Source: Deltaproteobacteria bacterium UBA1386
Lineage (GTDB): Bacteria; Desulfobacterota; Syntrophorhabdia; Syntrophorhabdales; Syntrophorhabdaceae
Direction: 5' to 3'
Assembly: GCA_002305765.1 (NCBI GenBank)
Contig: DBQU01000024.1
Coordinates: 1-24,194, forward strand
Length of the DNA stretch: 24,194 bases
The notes below the pieces were generated by a model. It saw only the letters and a list, made by a program, of their open reading frames with translations. It was not told where the DNA came from and ran no database searches. Of this stretch, positions 8,354 through 14,565 are shown in pieces. The translations under genes and the position numbers were made by a program. Every line of letters starts with the position of its first letter. Position 1 is the stretch's first letter.

Positions 8354-8788
8354 ATGAACGAGACCATTTTTGAGATAAGACGGATCGGGCTGGTGCGCTC
8401 CAGGCTGTCAAGCCGGGAGGAAGCCCCCCACCAGGGAAGCGAAGGCGCCCCCGACGCGTGGATCGACGTGGACCCTGCCTTTGCGGAGGGCCTTCAGGGT
8501 ATCGCAGTGGGTGGTGACATTATCGTGGTGACGTGGTTTCACCAGGCCCGTCGCGATCTATTGAAGGTGCATCCCCGCGGGGACAGGAAGAGACCCACGA
8601 CCGGGGTCTTCTGTACGCGCTCTCCCGACAGGCCGAACCCGCTTGGCCTTCATCGCGTCAAAGTCCTGGAGATCACCGGGAACAGGATCAAGGTGGCGCC
8701 CCTGGAAGCCATTGACGGAACACCGGTCGTCGACATCAAGCCCGTGCTGCCGGGACAAGCGGACACGATCGCCGACGAGGACAAATAA
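8354..8788 (+). CDS. trmO: tRNA (N6-threonylcarbamoyladenosine(37)-N6)-methyltransferase TrmO
   Basis: 144 residues. The signature RSPDRPNPLGLHRVKVLEI (about 91-109) and the opening FEIRRIGLVRS are hallmarks of the TsaA/TrmO (UPF0066) beta-barrel family. Members use S-adenosylmethionine to methylate t6A37 in ANN-decoding tRNAs. The C-terminal DGTPVVDIKPVLP is also typical. The protein is the short form, lacking the extra C-terminal domain of the E. coli enzyme. The ATG is preceded by a weak CGAGAGA. It appears monocistronic, with about 150 bp before the next gene. Confidence 0.9.
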   Translation: MNETIFEIRRIGLVRSRLSSREEAPHQGSEGAPDAWIDVDPAFAEGLQGIAVGGDIIVVTWFHQARRDLLKVHPRGDRKRPTTGVFCTRSPDRPNPLGLHRVKVLEITGNRIKVAPLEAIDGTPVVDIKPVLPGQADTIADEDK

Positions 8789-8934
8789 CTGCTCTTTCTC
8801 GCTGACCGTTTTGAGGGTTATGAGACTTTAGCGACAGATCAAGGTCATGGCGTCACGCACCGCATCCCGCGCGATATGCTCGTTGACCTGCAGGACGCGA
8901 TCAGCGAGCCAGCGGCAACGGAAAGGAGGAGACC

Positions 8935-9423
8935 ATGGAAGAGGAAAGGAACGACGTTCTGGAAGAGATCCACGCCGAAGCAACGGATGTGATAGGCGGC
9001 CTTGTCCTGGCCGAGACATGGCTGACGGGAGGTTGGGACGGGACCCTGGAGAAGACAACGCACGTTATGCCCAGACTGGCCGGCGCTGTTAGCGCGGCGA
9101 GACAGGCGATGGAGAGGATCCTGGAGCTTGCCGGCGACGGGCGGCAGAAGCTGCGTGAGGGGACCATCATGGAACAGCAGTCGCGAGAAGGGGAAAGAGG
9201 CAAAACCGTCTACTCGGTCCTGGCGGAGATCGAGAACCAGTTGAAGCTGATACGGCGCGTCACCTACGACCATTCCCTCGAAGACGACATCGACACCGAG
9301 CGCAGGGACGAAGTCCTGGGAGTCCACAACACCCTTCAGGATATCGAAATGAAGATCGCCATGCTCATAAAGGGCGACGAACTCGAAGCTATAAAGGCCC
9401 CGGCGGCCCTACAGATATGGTGA
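8935..9423 (+). CDS. Hypothetical helical protein
   Basis: 162 residues with an excellent ribosome binding site (AAGGAGG, 6 nt before ATG). No family recognised. It looks soluble and mostly alpha-helical, rich in Glu, Arg and Leu, with no signal peptide, membrane segment or cysteine. The central stretch (ENQLKLIRRVTYDHSLEDD) and the C-terminal LQDIEMKIAMLIKGDELEA look like amphipathic helices of a small helical bundle. Codon use resembles the chromosomal genes to its left, so it is probably the last gene before the mobile element. Confidence 0.7.
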   Translation: MEEERNDVLEEIHAEATDVIGGLVLAETWLTGGWDGTLEKTTHVMPRLAGAVSAARQAMERILELAGDGRQKLREGTIMEQQSREGERGKTVYSVLAEIENQLKLIRRVTYDHSLEDDIDTERRDEVLGVHNTLQDIEMKIAMLIKGDELEAIKAPAALQIW

Positions 9424-9913
9424 GGGTCGTACGTTGACATCTTATGCGTTACAGTTCAACGCGGCCCGGTGCGTGGGGTCTCTCTGTTATGCAGCCACGC
9501 TCCGTGCCACGAACCCACGATCAATTCATCCAGGTACAAGCTCCACATCCAGCCATTATTGCGCGGCTTTGATTAAACATCAAGGAGTTCAGTATCATTG
9601 CGTATTATTTGGGGATGAAGCGGAGTAGCATCTGGCCAACACCGTCTAGCGACCATCATTACTCGGTCAAGCCTGGTGGAAAAGAGAATGTAAAAATCGA
9701 AAGGGCACTGTCTCCCTTTACTATCAATGCCTGGGACGGGAATCTAACATGGCATGTAAGGGGACGAAATAACAAGGATAAGGGAGCGCACTGGTGTACA
9801 TAGGCCCCGAAACCGATCCCCAAAAGAGGGCGGGATATGACTCCCAGGACGGAACAGGAGGGTATCGAGAAAAATACTTGACAAAGAATTGAATGGGAAG
9901 TACACTTGTGTTC
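9424..9913. other. Gene-poor left junction region of the mobile element
   Basis: About 490 bp, visibly less GC-rich than the flanking genes. Short open frames at 9434-9628 and 9609-9803 have non-ATG starts, no ribosome binding site and no recognisable protein. A small AAAGGG/CCCTTT hairpin is at 9700-9719. No tRNA gene or integrase was seen. No direct repeat matching the right end of the element could be found by eye, so the exact boundary is unresolved. Confidence 0.4.
9878..9911 (+). promoter_or_regulatory. Sigma70 promoter overlapped by an ACAC-TT-GTGT palindrome
   Basis: TTGACA (9878-9883) and TACACT (9901-9906) are spaced by 17 bp. The -10 hexamer lies inside the palindrome ACAC-TT-GTGT (9902-9911). 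The 11-mer TTGTGTTCATG (9906-9916) recurs at 10511-10521 before alpA. A repressor at this site would block RNA polymerase directly. The predicted transcription start (about 9913) falls on the ATG at 9914, so a leaderless mRNA is implied. Confidence 0.55.
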
Positions 9914-10471
9914 ATGAGCATATCACGAACAACCGTCTACAGGAAGGACATCTTAAGACTAGGGTACAAGAATACGCACATTACACCTCTTATCAGCCAG
10001 GCAGTAGCGTTTGGTGACATTCCGAAAGCCAGAGGATATGCCGTGCAGTTTGATTTCAGGCAAACCGTACTGATCTGTGTGGGTTGCGAGCTCTTTAAGC
10101 TGGGGCTACCGTTCCGGCATGTCGATCTTGCTCTTCATGAGCTGTCCAAGCGGCAGATTACGCCGGAGGATTTCGATATTGATATTGCTGGCAAGACGGA
10201 ATCGGAAATTAGGGCAATTTTTAAAGAGGTTGGTGATCGGCTTGAATATCTGATTTTGCGCCCTGGTAGTAGAGTCGTTGATATGACGGAATTCCCGGCA
10301 AGGGTTCGGATGGTACCGATTCAAGTTGAGATATATAAGGGTCGCGAGAGTCCACTCTATCATCTCTCGACGCCGGATGCAGGAGTGGACTCATTCGTGT
10401 GCATATTTTTGGGGAACATTGTGAGACGGGTGACGCGGCTTTTTATGGAGGGGACCGTTAATGGGGCATGA
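9914..10471 (+). CDS. Putative transcriptional regulator (weak MerR-like N-terminus)
   Basis: 185 residues if started at ATG 9914. An in-frame ATG at 9893 lies upstream of the predicted -10 hexamer and is less likely. The N-terminal half (YRKDILRLGY, ITPLISQAVAFGDIP, then FDFRQTVLICVGCELFKLG and LPFRHVDLALHEL) has the layout of a MerR-type DNA-binding region, but the match is weak and made by eye. The C-terminal half (LEYLILRPGSRVVDM, VPIQVEIYKG) is unrecognised. Its position as first gene of the element, and its promoter/operator sharing an 11-mer with the site before alpA, fit a lifestyle regulator. Base composition is more AT-rich than the following genes. Confidence 0.6.
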   Translation: MSISRTTVYRKDILRLGYKNTHITPLISQAVAFGDIPKARGYAVQFDFRQTVLICVGCELFKLGLPFRHVDLALHELSKRQITPEDFDIDIAGKTESEIRAIFKEVGDRLEYLILRPGSRVVDMTEFPARVRMVPIQVEIYKGRESPLYHLSTPDAGVDSFVCIFLGNIVRRVTRLFMEGTVNGA

Positions 10472-10503
10472 CGCTAAGGTTCTGTGTTTTTTTAATACAC
10501 CGA

Positions 10504-10517
10504 AACACATTTGTGTT
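10504..10517. promoter_or_regulatory. Palindromic operator candidate upstream of alpA
   Basis: AACACA-TT-TGTGTT is an inverted repeat with perfect 6-bp arms. It runs into the same TTGTGTTCATG 11-mer found in the upstream regulator promoter, with ATAT following in both. It lies about 35 bp before the alpA start, a suitable place for a shared regulator to act. Confidence 0.5.
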
Positions 10518-10552
10518 CATGGATATATGTAGGGGCAAGGAGGAAGCTTTTC

Positions 10553-10753
10553 ATGAACCATCCAATGACAGACAGACTTCTCCGTCTTCCTCAGGTCCTC
10601 GAGCTCATCCCAGTGAGTAAATCGACATGGTGGGCAGGCGTGCGGGACGGGCGATTTCCCAAACCAGTGAAGCTGGGGCCGCGGACGACATGCTGGCGAG
10701 AGCGGGACGTTCTGGAGTTGATCAATAAAACTGTAAGGAGGGACGGATGGTGA
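10553..10753 (+). CDS. alpA: AlpA-family phage/ICE transcriptional regulator (excisionase-like)
   Basis: 66 residues from ATG 10553, with AGGAGG 9 nt upstream; a second ATG at 10565 is possible. The AlpA/MerR-like winged-helix signature is clear: LLRLPQVLELIPVSKSTWWAGVRDGRFPKPVKLGPRTTCWRERDVLELI. AlpA proteins are small DNA-binding regulators or directionality factors common at the start of integrative elements and satellite prophages. The frame stays open upstream to a TTG at 10511, but that would start inside the operator. Its end overlaps the next start by 7 bp. Confidence 0.88.
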   Translation: MNHPMTDRLLRLPQVLELIPVSKSTWWAGVRDGRFPKPVKLGPRTTCWRERDVLELINKTVRRDGW

Positions 10754-11649
10754 GCGCAGATGAAACATTCCGTGTCCGGGACCTCCGGCAGAAACAGTGG
10801 TTTATCGTGGACGACGCGTACTTGAATGGTTTTGCCCGGTTGCTCGGACCGTACGCGTCGATGGTTTACTTCACGTTGTGTCGTCATGCAGACTCCAGGC
10901 AATTGTGTTTCCCGAGCATATCCCTGATAGCCCAAAAGGTCGGGATATCGGAGCGGCAGGTGATACGTTGCATCCAGAAGCTACAGGATTACAATATCAT
11001 ACGCATCGAAAAAAGGCCCCGGCACAACGCTAATGTTTATCACCTCCTCGACAAGACGCAATGGATAAGGGCTGCTGCCACTAGTGACTCCCAGTCACTA
11101 GTGACTCCCAGTCACCCCAAGGAAACAACAAGAAGGAAACACAAGAAGGAAACAACAACAGGGGGTGAAGTTGTTGTTCTTCCTTTGCGCCAAAACGAAA
11201 CGGAAAAAGACACCGAGCCGGACCAGTTCGGAGAAGTAAGGCACCACCTTGCTGAACACCCGGGTCTGGTGAAGATTTATGGAGCCGAGATGGTCCTGCG
11301 GTCGCTCAAGATAGCCCGACATAATGACCCCGGTCGCGACCTCACAGCTCAAAGCGGGGCAGGGGCATATCTCCGGGGTATCTGCAAATTGGGGGCGGTC
11401 TTACCCCGGGAACTCCTGTCGAAACAGTCGCAGCCCCCTGAGGACCCCAGGAGGGAGGAGATCCGAGCGATGTTGACTCCGGGCGCGGAGGTAAGTGTGG
11501 AAGGTAACCTATGCACGGTGGGTGTGGACGGCGGAGCTGAAGTTAATCGGGCGGCTATCCCGCATGAAATGTTGATCGATATGGTCCTCGCTGGCGCCGC
11601 GTGCGTGGTGAACGCAAAAGAAAAGGAGGAAACAAGACATGCAAACTGA
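10747..11649 (+). CDS. Winged-helix replication-initiator-like protein
   Basis: 300 residues; TAAGGAGGGACGG precedes the ATG, which overlaps the alpA stop. Residues about 36-100 form a helix-turn-helix of the phage O/DnaD-like type: YASMVYFTLCRHADSRQLCFPS, then LIAQKVGISERQVIRCIQKL and NIIRIEKR. Such domains sit at the front of plasmid and phage replication initiators. The middle (about 112-160) is polar and Lys/Thr-rich, encoded by DNA full of short repeats. The C-terminal part (about 165-300) is unrecognised. Location between alpA and dnaB, with an 11-bp overlap into dnaB, strongly suggests origin recognition and helicase loading for the element. No catalytic nicking motif is seen. Confidence 0.75.
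   Translation: MVSADETFRVRDLRQKQWFIVDDAYLNGFARLLGPYASMVYFTLCRHADSRQLCFPSISLIAQKVGISERQVIRCIQKLQDYNIIRIEKRPRHNANVYHLLDKTQWIRAAATSDSQSLVTPSHPKETTRRKHKKETTTGGEVVVLPLRQNETEKDTEPDQFGEVRHHLAEHPGLVKIYGAEMVLRSLKIARHNDPGRDLTAQSGAGAYLRGICKLGAVLPRELLSKQSQPPEDPRREEIRAMLTPGAEVSVEGNLCTVGVDGGAEVNRAAIPHEMLIDMVLAGAACVVNAKEKEETRHAN
11079..11178 (+). repeat. Iteron-like tandem and inverted repeats inside the replication gene
   Basis: Two perfect copies of the 17-mer CACTAGTGACTCCCAGT stand in tandem (11079-11095, 11096-11112). They contain an inverted repeat with 10-bp arms ACTAGTGACT/AGTCACTAGT and a CCC loop (11080-11102), then GTGACT/AGTCAC (11101-11115). Three AAGGAAACA-based units of 13-14 nt follow (starting 11119, 11133, 11146), then AACAACAAC/GTTGTTGTT (11151-11159 and 11170-11178). 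The 17-bp period is not a multiple of three, so it is not explained by protein repeats. Confidence 0.75.
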
Positions 11650-13033
11650 GCAGACGCCGCGTAAGACCGCAGCTGTCGCAAAGGTGCCTCATTCACCGGA
11701 AGCGGAGCAATCCCTTCTCGGAGGCCTCCTTGTCGACCCTGAAGCGGTGAACAAAGTTGCGGGTTCCGTCACGCCAGAAGACTTCTACTCTTCGAAACAC
11801 AGGGCGATCTTCCAGGCGGTCCTCGATCTCTATGAAAAAGACACGCCCGTCGATCTCGTGACCGTCAGCACCGCGCTAACGGACAAGGATCAGCTCACCG
11901 CCATAGGCGGCCTTGCCTATCTCAGTTCCCTTGTTGACACCATGCCCTCCTCCACCGGCATCGAGGCCTACGCCGGCATTGTCCGCGAGAAATCGATCAT
12001 GCGTTCCGTGATGAATGCGGCCGCGCAGATCCAGACCATGGGTTTTGAAGAACATGAAATAGGTGCAAAGGAGTACCTTGACCGGGCGGAGATGCTCATC
12101 TTTTCCATCAACGGTGACCGGGAGCGCAAGAAAGGATTCGTCCCCGTCGGGGATTTTGCTCACGGAACCATAAGAATTATCGAGGAACTGTTCCAGAGAA
12201 AGCGAGACATTACCGGCGTACCGTCGGGTTTCATCGACCTCGACAGGCTGACGAGTGGGTTCCAGCCGGGCAACCTTATCATCATCGCGGGCCGTCCTAG
12301 CATGGGTAAGACATCGATCGCACTGAATATCTCCCAATACCTTTCACTGATGATGTCGGACCCGGTGCCGGTGGGCATCTTCTCCATGGAGATGTCCAAG
12401 GAGGAAATTTTCCAACGCGTGCTTAGCTCCGAAGCTGAGATTGATCTCCTCGCCGTGCGCAGTGGTACATTTGCCGCCCAGATGTGGCCTAGGATCACGG
12501 AGACGGCGGCAAAGATAAGCGGTGCCCCGATCTACATCGATGATGCCCCCGCCCTGAACATTATGGAGGTTCGGGGACGGGCCAGGAGGCTGAAGAAGGA
12601 GCATAACATCGGCCTTCTCGTCATCGACTATCTTCAGCCCATGCGGGGGCGTTCCGGCGGGGGGGACCGCAGGGAACAGGAGATATCAGAGATATCACGG
12701 TTTCTCAAAGCGCTTGCCAAGGAGCTCAACATCCCAGTGGTCGCGCTCTCCCAGCTGAATAGGGAAGTGGATAAAAGAGACAGTAACCATCGCCCCCGGC
12801 TGTCCGACCTTCGCGAGTCGGGCGCCATCGAGCAGGATGCCGACGTCATCCTCTTCCTCTACAGGGATGAGGTCTATAACCAGGGCCCTGACAATCCCGA
12901 GGCCGGGATAGCGGAGGTCATTGTTGCCAAGCAGCGAAACGGCCCCACGGGAACCGCGAAGTTGAAGTGGGCGGCGGAGATAGCGACGTTCAGGAACTTG
13001 TATCGCTGGGGCCATAGCGAGGAGGCAGCATGA
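11639..13033 (+). CDS. dnaB: Replicative DNA helicase DnaB
   Basis: 464 residues, close to the usual DnaB length; AAAAGGAGG precedes the ATG. The N-terminal domain (PHSPEAEQSLLGGLLVDP, about 17-34) is canonical. The RecA-like C-terminal domain has Walker A GRPSMGKT (218-225), FSMEMSKEE (248-256), Walker B LLVIDYLQ (326-333), ALSQLNREVDKR, and the DLRESGAIEQDADVILFLYRDE block. It unwinds DNA 5' to 3' as a hexamer. YLQPM replaces the commoner YLQLM. Coupling to the initiator-like gene suggests the element supplies its own helicase instead of recruiting the host's. The stop overlaps the next ATG (ATGA). Confidence 0.96.
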   Translation: MQTEQTPRKTAAVAKVPHSPEAEQSLLGGLLVDPEAVNKVAGSVTPEDFYSSKHRAIFQAVLDLYEKDTPVDLVTVSTALTDKDQLTAIGGLAYLSSLVDTMPSSTGIEAYAGIVREKSIMRSVMNAAAQIQTMGFEEHEIGAKEYLDRAEMLIFSINGDRERKKGFVPVGDFAHGTIRIIEELFQRKRDITGVPSGFIDLDRLTSGFQPGNLIIIAGRPSMGKTSIALNISQYLSLMMSDPVPVGIFSMEMSKEEIFQRVLSSEAEIDLLAVRSGTFAAQMWPRITETAAKISGAPIYIDDAPALNIMEVRGRARRLKKEHNIGLLVIDYLQPMRGRSGGGDRREQEISEISRFLKALAKELNIPVVALSQLNREVDKRDSNHRPRLSDLRESGAIEQDADVILFLYRDEVYNQGPDNPEAGIAEVIVAKQRNGPTGTAKLKWAAEIATFRNLYRWGHSEEAA

Positions 13034-13221
13034 CCCCCTCCCACTGCTCCATATGCAACCGCGAGATCCCTGAAGGCGCCGGCAGGTACGTCACGCCGGA
13101 CGGCGTGTACTGTGTCTCCTGTGGCCTTCCCTTTCCCCTCGGCCCCGGAGTCCGGGTCCAGATCACCATTATCGACCCGGAGCATCGGCTCGATCGATAT
13201 GCAAATAAAGACAGGAGGTAA
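13030..13221 (+). CDS. Small zinc-ribbon protein
   Basis: 63 residues, start overlapping the dnaB stop by 4 bp, with GGAGG just upstream. Two CxxC knuckles, CSIC (6-9) and CVSC (28-31), separated by a VTPDGVYC-type loop, give a zinc-ribbon fold. No enzyme domain is present. It may be a DNA- or protein-binding accessory of the replication module. The C-terminus is basic (LDRYANKDRR). Confidence 0.75.
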   Translation: MTPSHCSICNREIPEGAGRYVTPDGVYCVSCGLPFPLGPGVRVQITIIDPEHRLDRYANKDRR

Positions 13222-13223
13222 CA

Positions 13224-13553
13224 ATGCCAACCCCAAGGAAAAGAACAAAGCAGGAAATAATGGCAGAACTTGAAACCCTGATCGCCCAGGAAAAGGTCGA
13301 GCACGAGGCCCGCATTTCCAGGTTCGGAATCTTCCTTTTTCCCCATGCTCCCGACATCCTGGGCCCCCCGGAAAAGGACACAGACCCCCACGTCGCCCTC
13401 CGGGAAATCGACAGGCTCCTCCGCGGGAAACAGCCCGTCCTCGCCCTAGACAAACTCCTCGAGATTGTCCAGAAAAAGAGGGAGGAACTGGCCGAGAAGA
13501 GCACGAAGAAGACACCGCCGAAGACCCACCTGAAATCCGTGGTGGAGAGGTAA
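13224..13553 (+). CDS. Hypothetical charged helical protein
   Basis: 109 residues with a strong AGGAGGTAACA ribosome binding site directly before the ATG. No family recognised. The N-terminus is basic (PTPRKRTKQEI), followed by an amphipathic helix (MAELETLIAQEKVEHEAR), a Pro-rich middle (PHAPDILGPPEKDTDP) and a C-terminal helix (LDKLLEIVQKKREELAEK). No cysteine or membrane segment is present. It sits between the zinc-ribbon gene and a coiled-coil gene in one operon. Confidence 0.7.
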   Translation: MPTPRKRTKQEIMAELETLIAQEKVEHEARISRFGIFLFPHAPDILGPPEKDTDPHVALREIDRLLRGKQPVLALDKLLEIVQKKREELAEKSTKKTPPKTHLKSVVER

Positions 13554-13556
13554 GGC

Positions 13557-13952
13557 ATGCTCACCAACCAACAGAAAATATCCAGGCTGCAGGCGGAGCT
13601 GGCGGAGGCTACGAAGAAGGAAAAGGCCAAGCTCTTGAAGAGCAAAGAGGCCCTCCTCAAGACAGCTGCGGCGCAGAACAAGCTGCTGGAGAAGCAGGCG
13701 GAAGCAGCCATCGTCAAGATCGTGAGACAGGGTATATTCCCCCGCATGAGACTGACCGGAAATCCCATCGTGGACGCCGAGATAAACCGGGAGAACAAGG
13801 AAGTAGATGCCCGGCTGAATACGATCATCACCATGGTGAGAACTGGTGACAAGCTGGGGTCCATGAGGGCGTTGAAAGTTGAACTTGACGCAGCGATCAA
13901 GCACCTGGAAAAGGCGGAACGAGACCGCCGGACCATCGGGCAAGAAAGGTGA
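13557..13952 (+). CDS. Coiled-coil protein upstream of the putative transfer origin
   Basis: 131 residues starting 3 bp after the previous stop. Residues 1-55 form a long Lys/Glu/Ala coiled coil (LQAELAEATKKEKAKLLK, then EALLKTAAAQNKLLEKQAE). A short region (RMRLTGNPIVDAEINREN) and a second helix (MRALKVELDAAIKHLEKAERDRR) follow. The sequence is basic overall. Small basic helical proteins next to relaxase genes often act as MobC/TraJ-type relaxosome accessories; that role here is inference from position only. Confidence 0.65.
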   Translation: MLTNQQKISRLQAELAEATKKEKAKLLKSKEALLKTAAAQNKLLEKQAEAAIVKIVRQGIFPRMRLTGNPIVDAEINRENKEVDARLNTIITMVRTGDKLGSMRALKVELDAAIKHLEKAERDRRTIGQER

Positions 13953-13959
13953 GTGAAAG

Positions 13960-14562
13960 ATGAACGAGATGAAGGAAATGCCCGGCCCCGACATGATGAA
14001 GATGATGAAAAAAGCGATGATGGAAGGGCAGCGCGTAGCTTCGATGGAAGGGAAACACGGAGCGTCGGTTGCATTGGGTACGGGGGCCGACTGCCCCCGT
14101 ACTTCACTGTACATCGTGCCCGGGAATCCTGCTCGTGATACTCGCAAGAATCCCCGGGAAAAAGAGTATGGCCCAACTTCGCACTTTGTGACGGTGAGAC
14201 TGTCCCAAAGAGCTCAGCCGGGGCCCCTGCTTCGGACGATGAAACCGTCCTCACATACCCCCTGCTCCTTATCTACGGGGTCGCAGGGGAGCTTGTCCGG
14301 GTCGCTCACCGTACCCATGGCGACCCTCACACCTCGCGCTCATCGTTCCATGGCGCGAGAGCTGACAAGCCTCGCTGGCCTTCCGGGCGCTCGGCCTTAT
14401 GACCCCACCCCCGTACCCCCTCCCGATGTGAGGGGGAATCTTGCCGTCCCGTCGCTTCATTTCCGTCCTTCAGCCAGGCATCACCGGGGTCATCAGGCTC
14501 ATCTTTTCATGCCGAGATTCCGGCTCACCGTCCCTCACCGATGCTCATCACGGAGGCCATAG
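13960..14562 (+). CDS. Doubtful open reading frame entering the structured region
   Basis: ATG at 13960 has GGTGAG 7 nt upstream, and the first 35 residues (NEMKEMPGPDMMKMMKKAMM) look protein-like and Met-rich. From about 14076 the frame runs through the stem-loop block and becomes Ser/Pro/Arg-rich with no domain. The frame probably stays open because of GC-rich composition. A short Met-rich peptide gene may be real; the 200-residue product is unlikely. Confidence 0.25.
   Translation: MNEMKEMPGPDMMKMMKKAMMEGQRVASMEGKHGASVALGTGADCPRTSLYIVPGNPARDTRKNPREKEYGPTSHFVTVRLSQRAQPGPLLRTMKPSSHTPCSLSTGSQGSLSGSLTVPMATLTPRAHRSMARELTSLAGLPGARPYDPTPVPPPDVRGNLAVPSLHFRPSARHHRGHQAHLFMPRFRLTVPHRCSSRRP
14076..14540 (+). 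other. Structured, probably non-coding region upstream of the relaxase (candidate oriT and/or structured RNA)
   Basis: In an operon whose gaps are otherwise below about 40 bp, some 490 bp lack a convincing gene and are dense in perfect stems: 14078-14087/14093-14102; 14234-14238/14246-14250; 14259-14265/14283-14289; 14291-14297/14364-14370 enclosing two hairpins (14299-14305/14320-14326 and 14333-14339/14353-14359); 14399-14406/14486-14493; 14416-14422/14430-14436. The two enclosed hairpins have different stems but nearly the same loop (TCACCGTACCCATG and TCATCGTTCCATG). Position directly before the relaxase start favours a transfer origin. The three-way-junction layout would also suit a structured RNA. 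Confidence 0.6.
14078..14132 (+). other. Candidate oriT core: 10-bp hairpin followed by nic-like ATCCTGC
   Basis: GTACGGGGGC (14078-14087) and GCCCCCGTAC (14093-14102) form a perfect inverted repeat with a CGACT loop. 23 bp further on is ATCCTGC (14126-14132), identical to the IncP-type nic consensus ATCCTG|C. A hairpin plus nick site upstream of a relaxase gene is the usual oriT layout. The hexamer alone is short enough to occur by chance, and the relaxase here looks MobA/MobL-like, not IncP TraI-like. Confidence 0.4.
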
Positions 14563-14565
14563 CTG

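Noticed and set aside
9434..9803. Two short open frames in the left junction
   Set aside because: Non-ATG starts, no ribosome binding sites and no recognisable protein.
11079..11178. CRISPR array
   Set aside because: Repeat units are directly adjacent without unique spacers and lie inside a coding sequence.
13169..14254. Ser/Phe-rich open frame of 361 codons on the minus strand
   Set aside because: It is antisense to several overlapping + strand genes, and its Ser/Phe-rich composition mirrors Lys/Glu-rich coding on the other strand.
14078..14540. Group II or group I intron
   Set aside because: No domain V-like hairpin, conserved intron ends or intron-encoded reverse transcriptase could be recognised.
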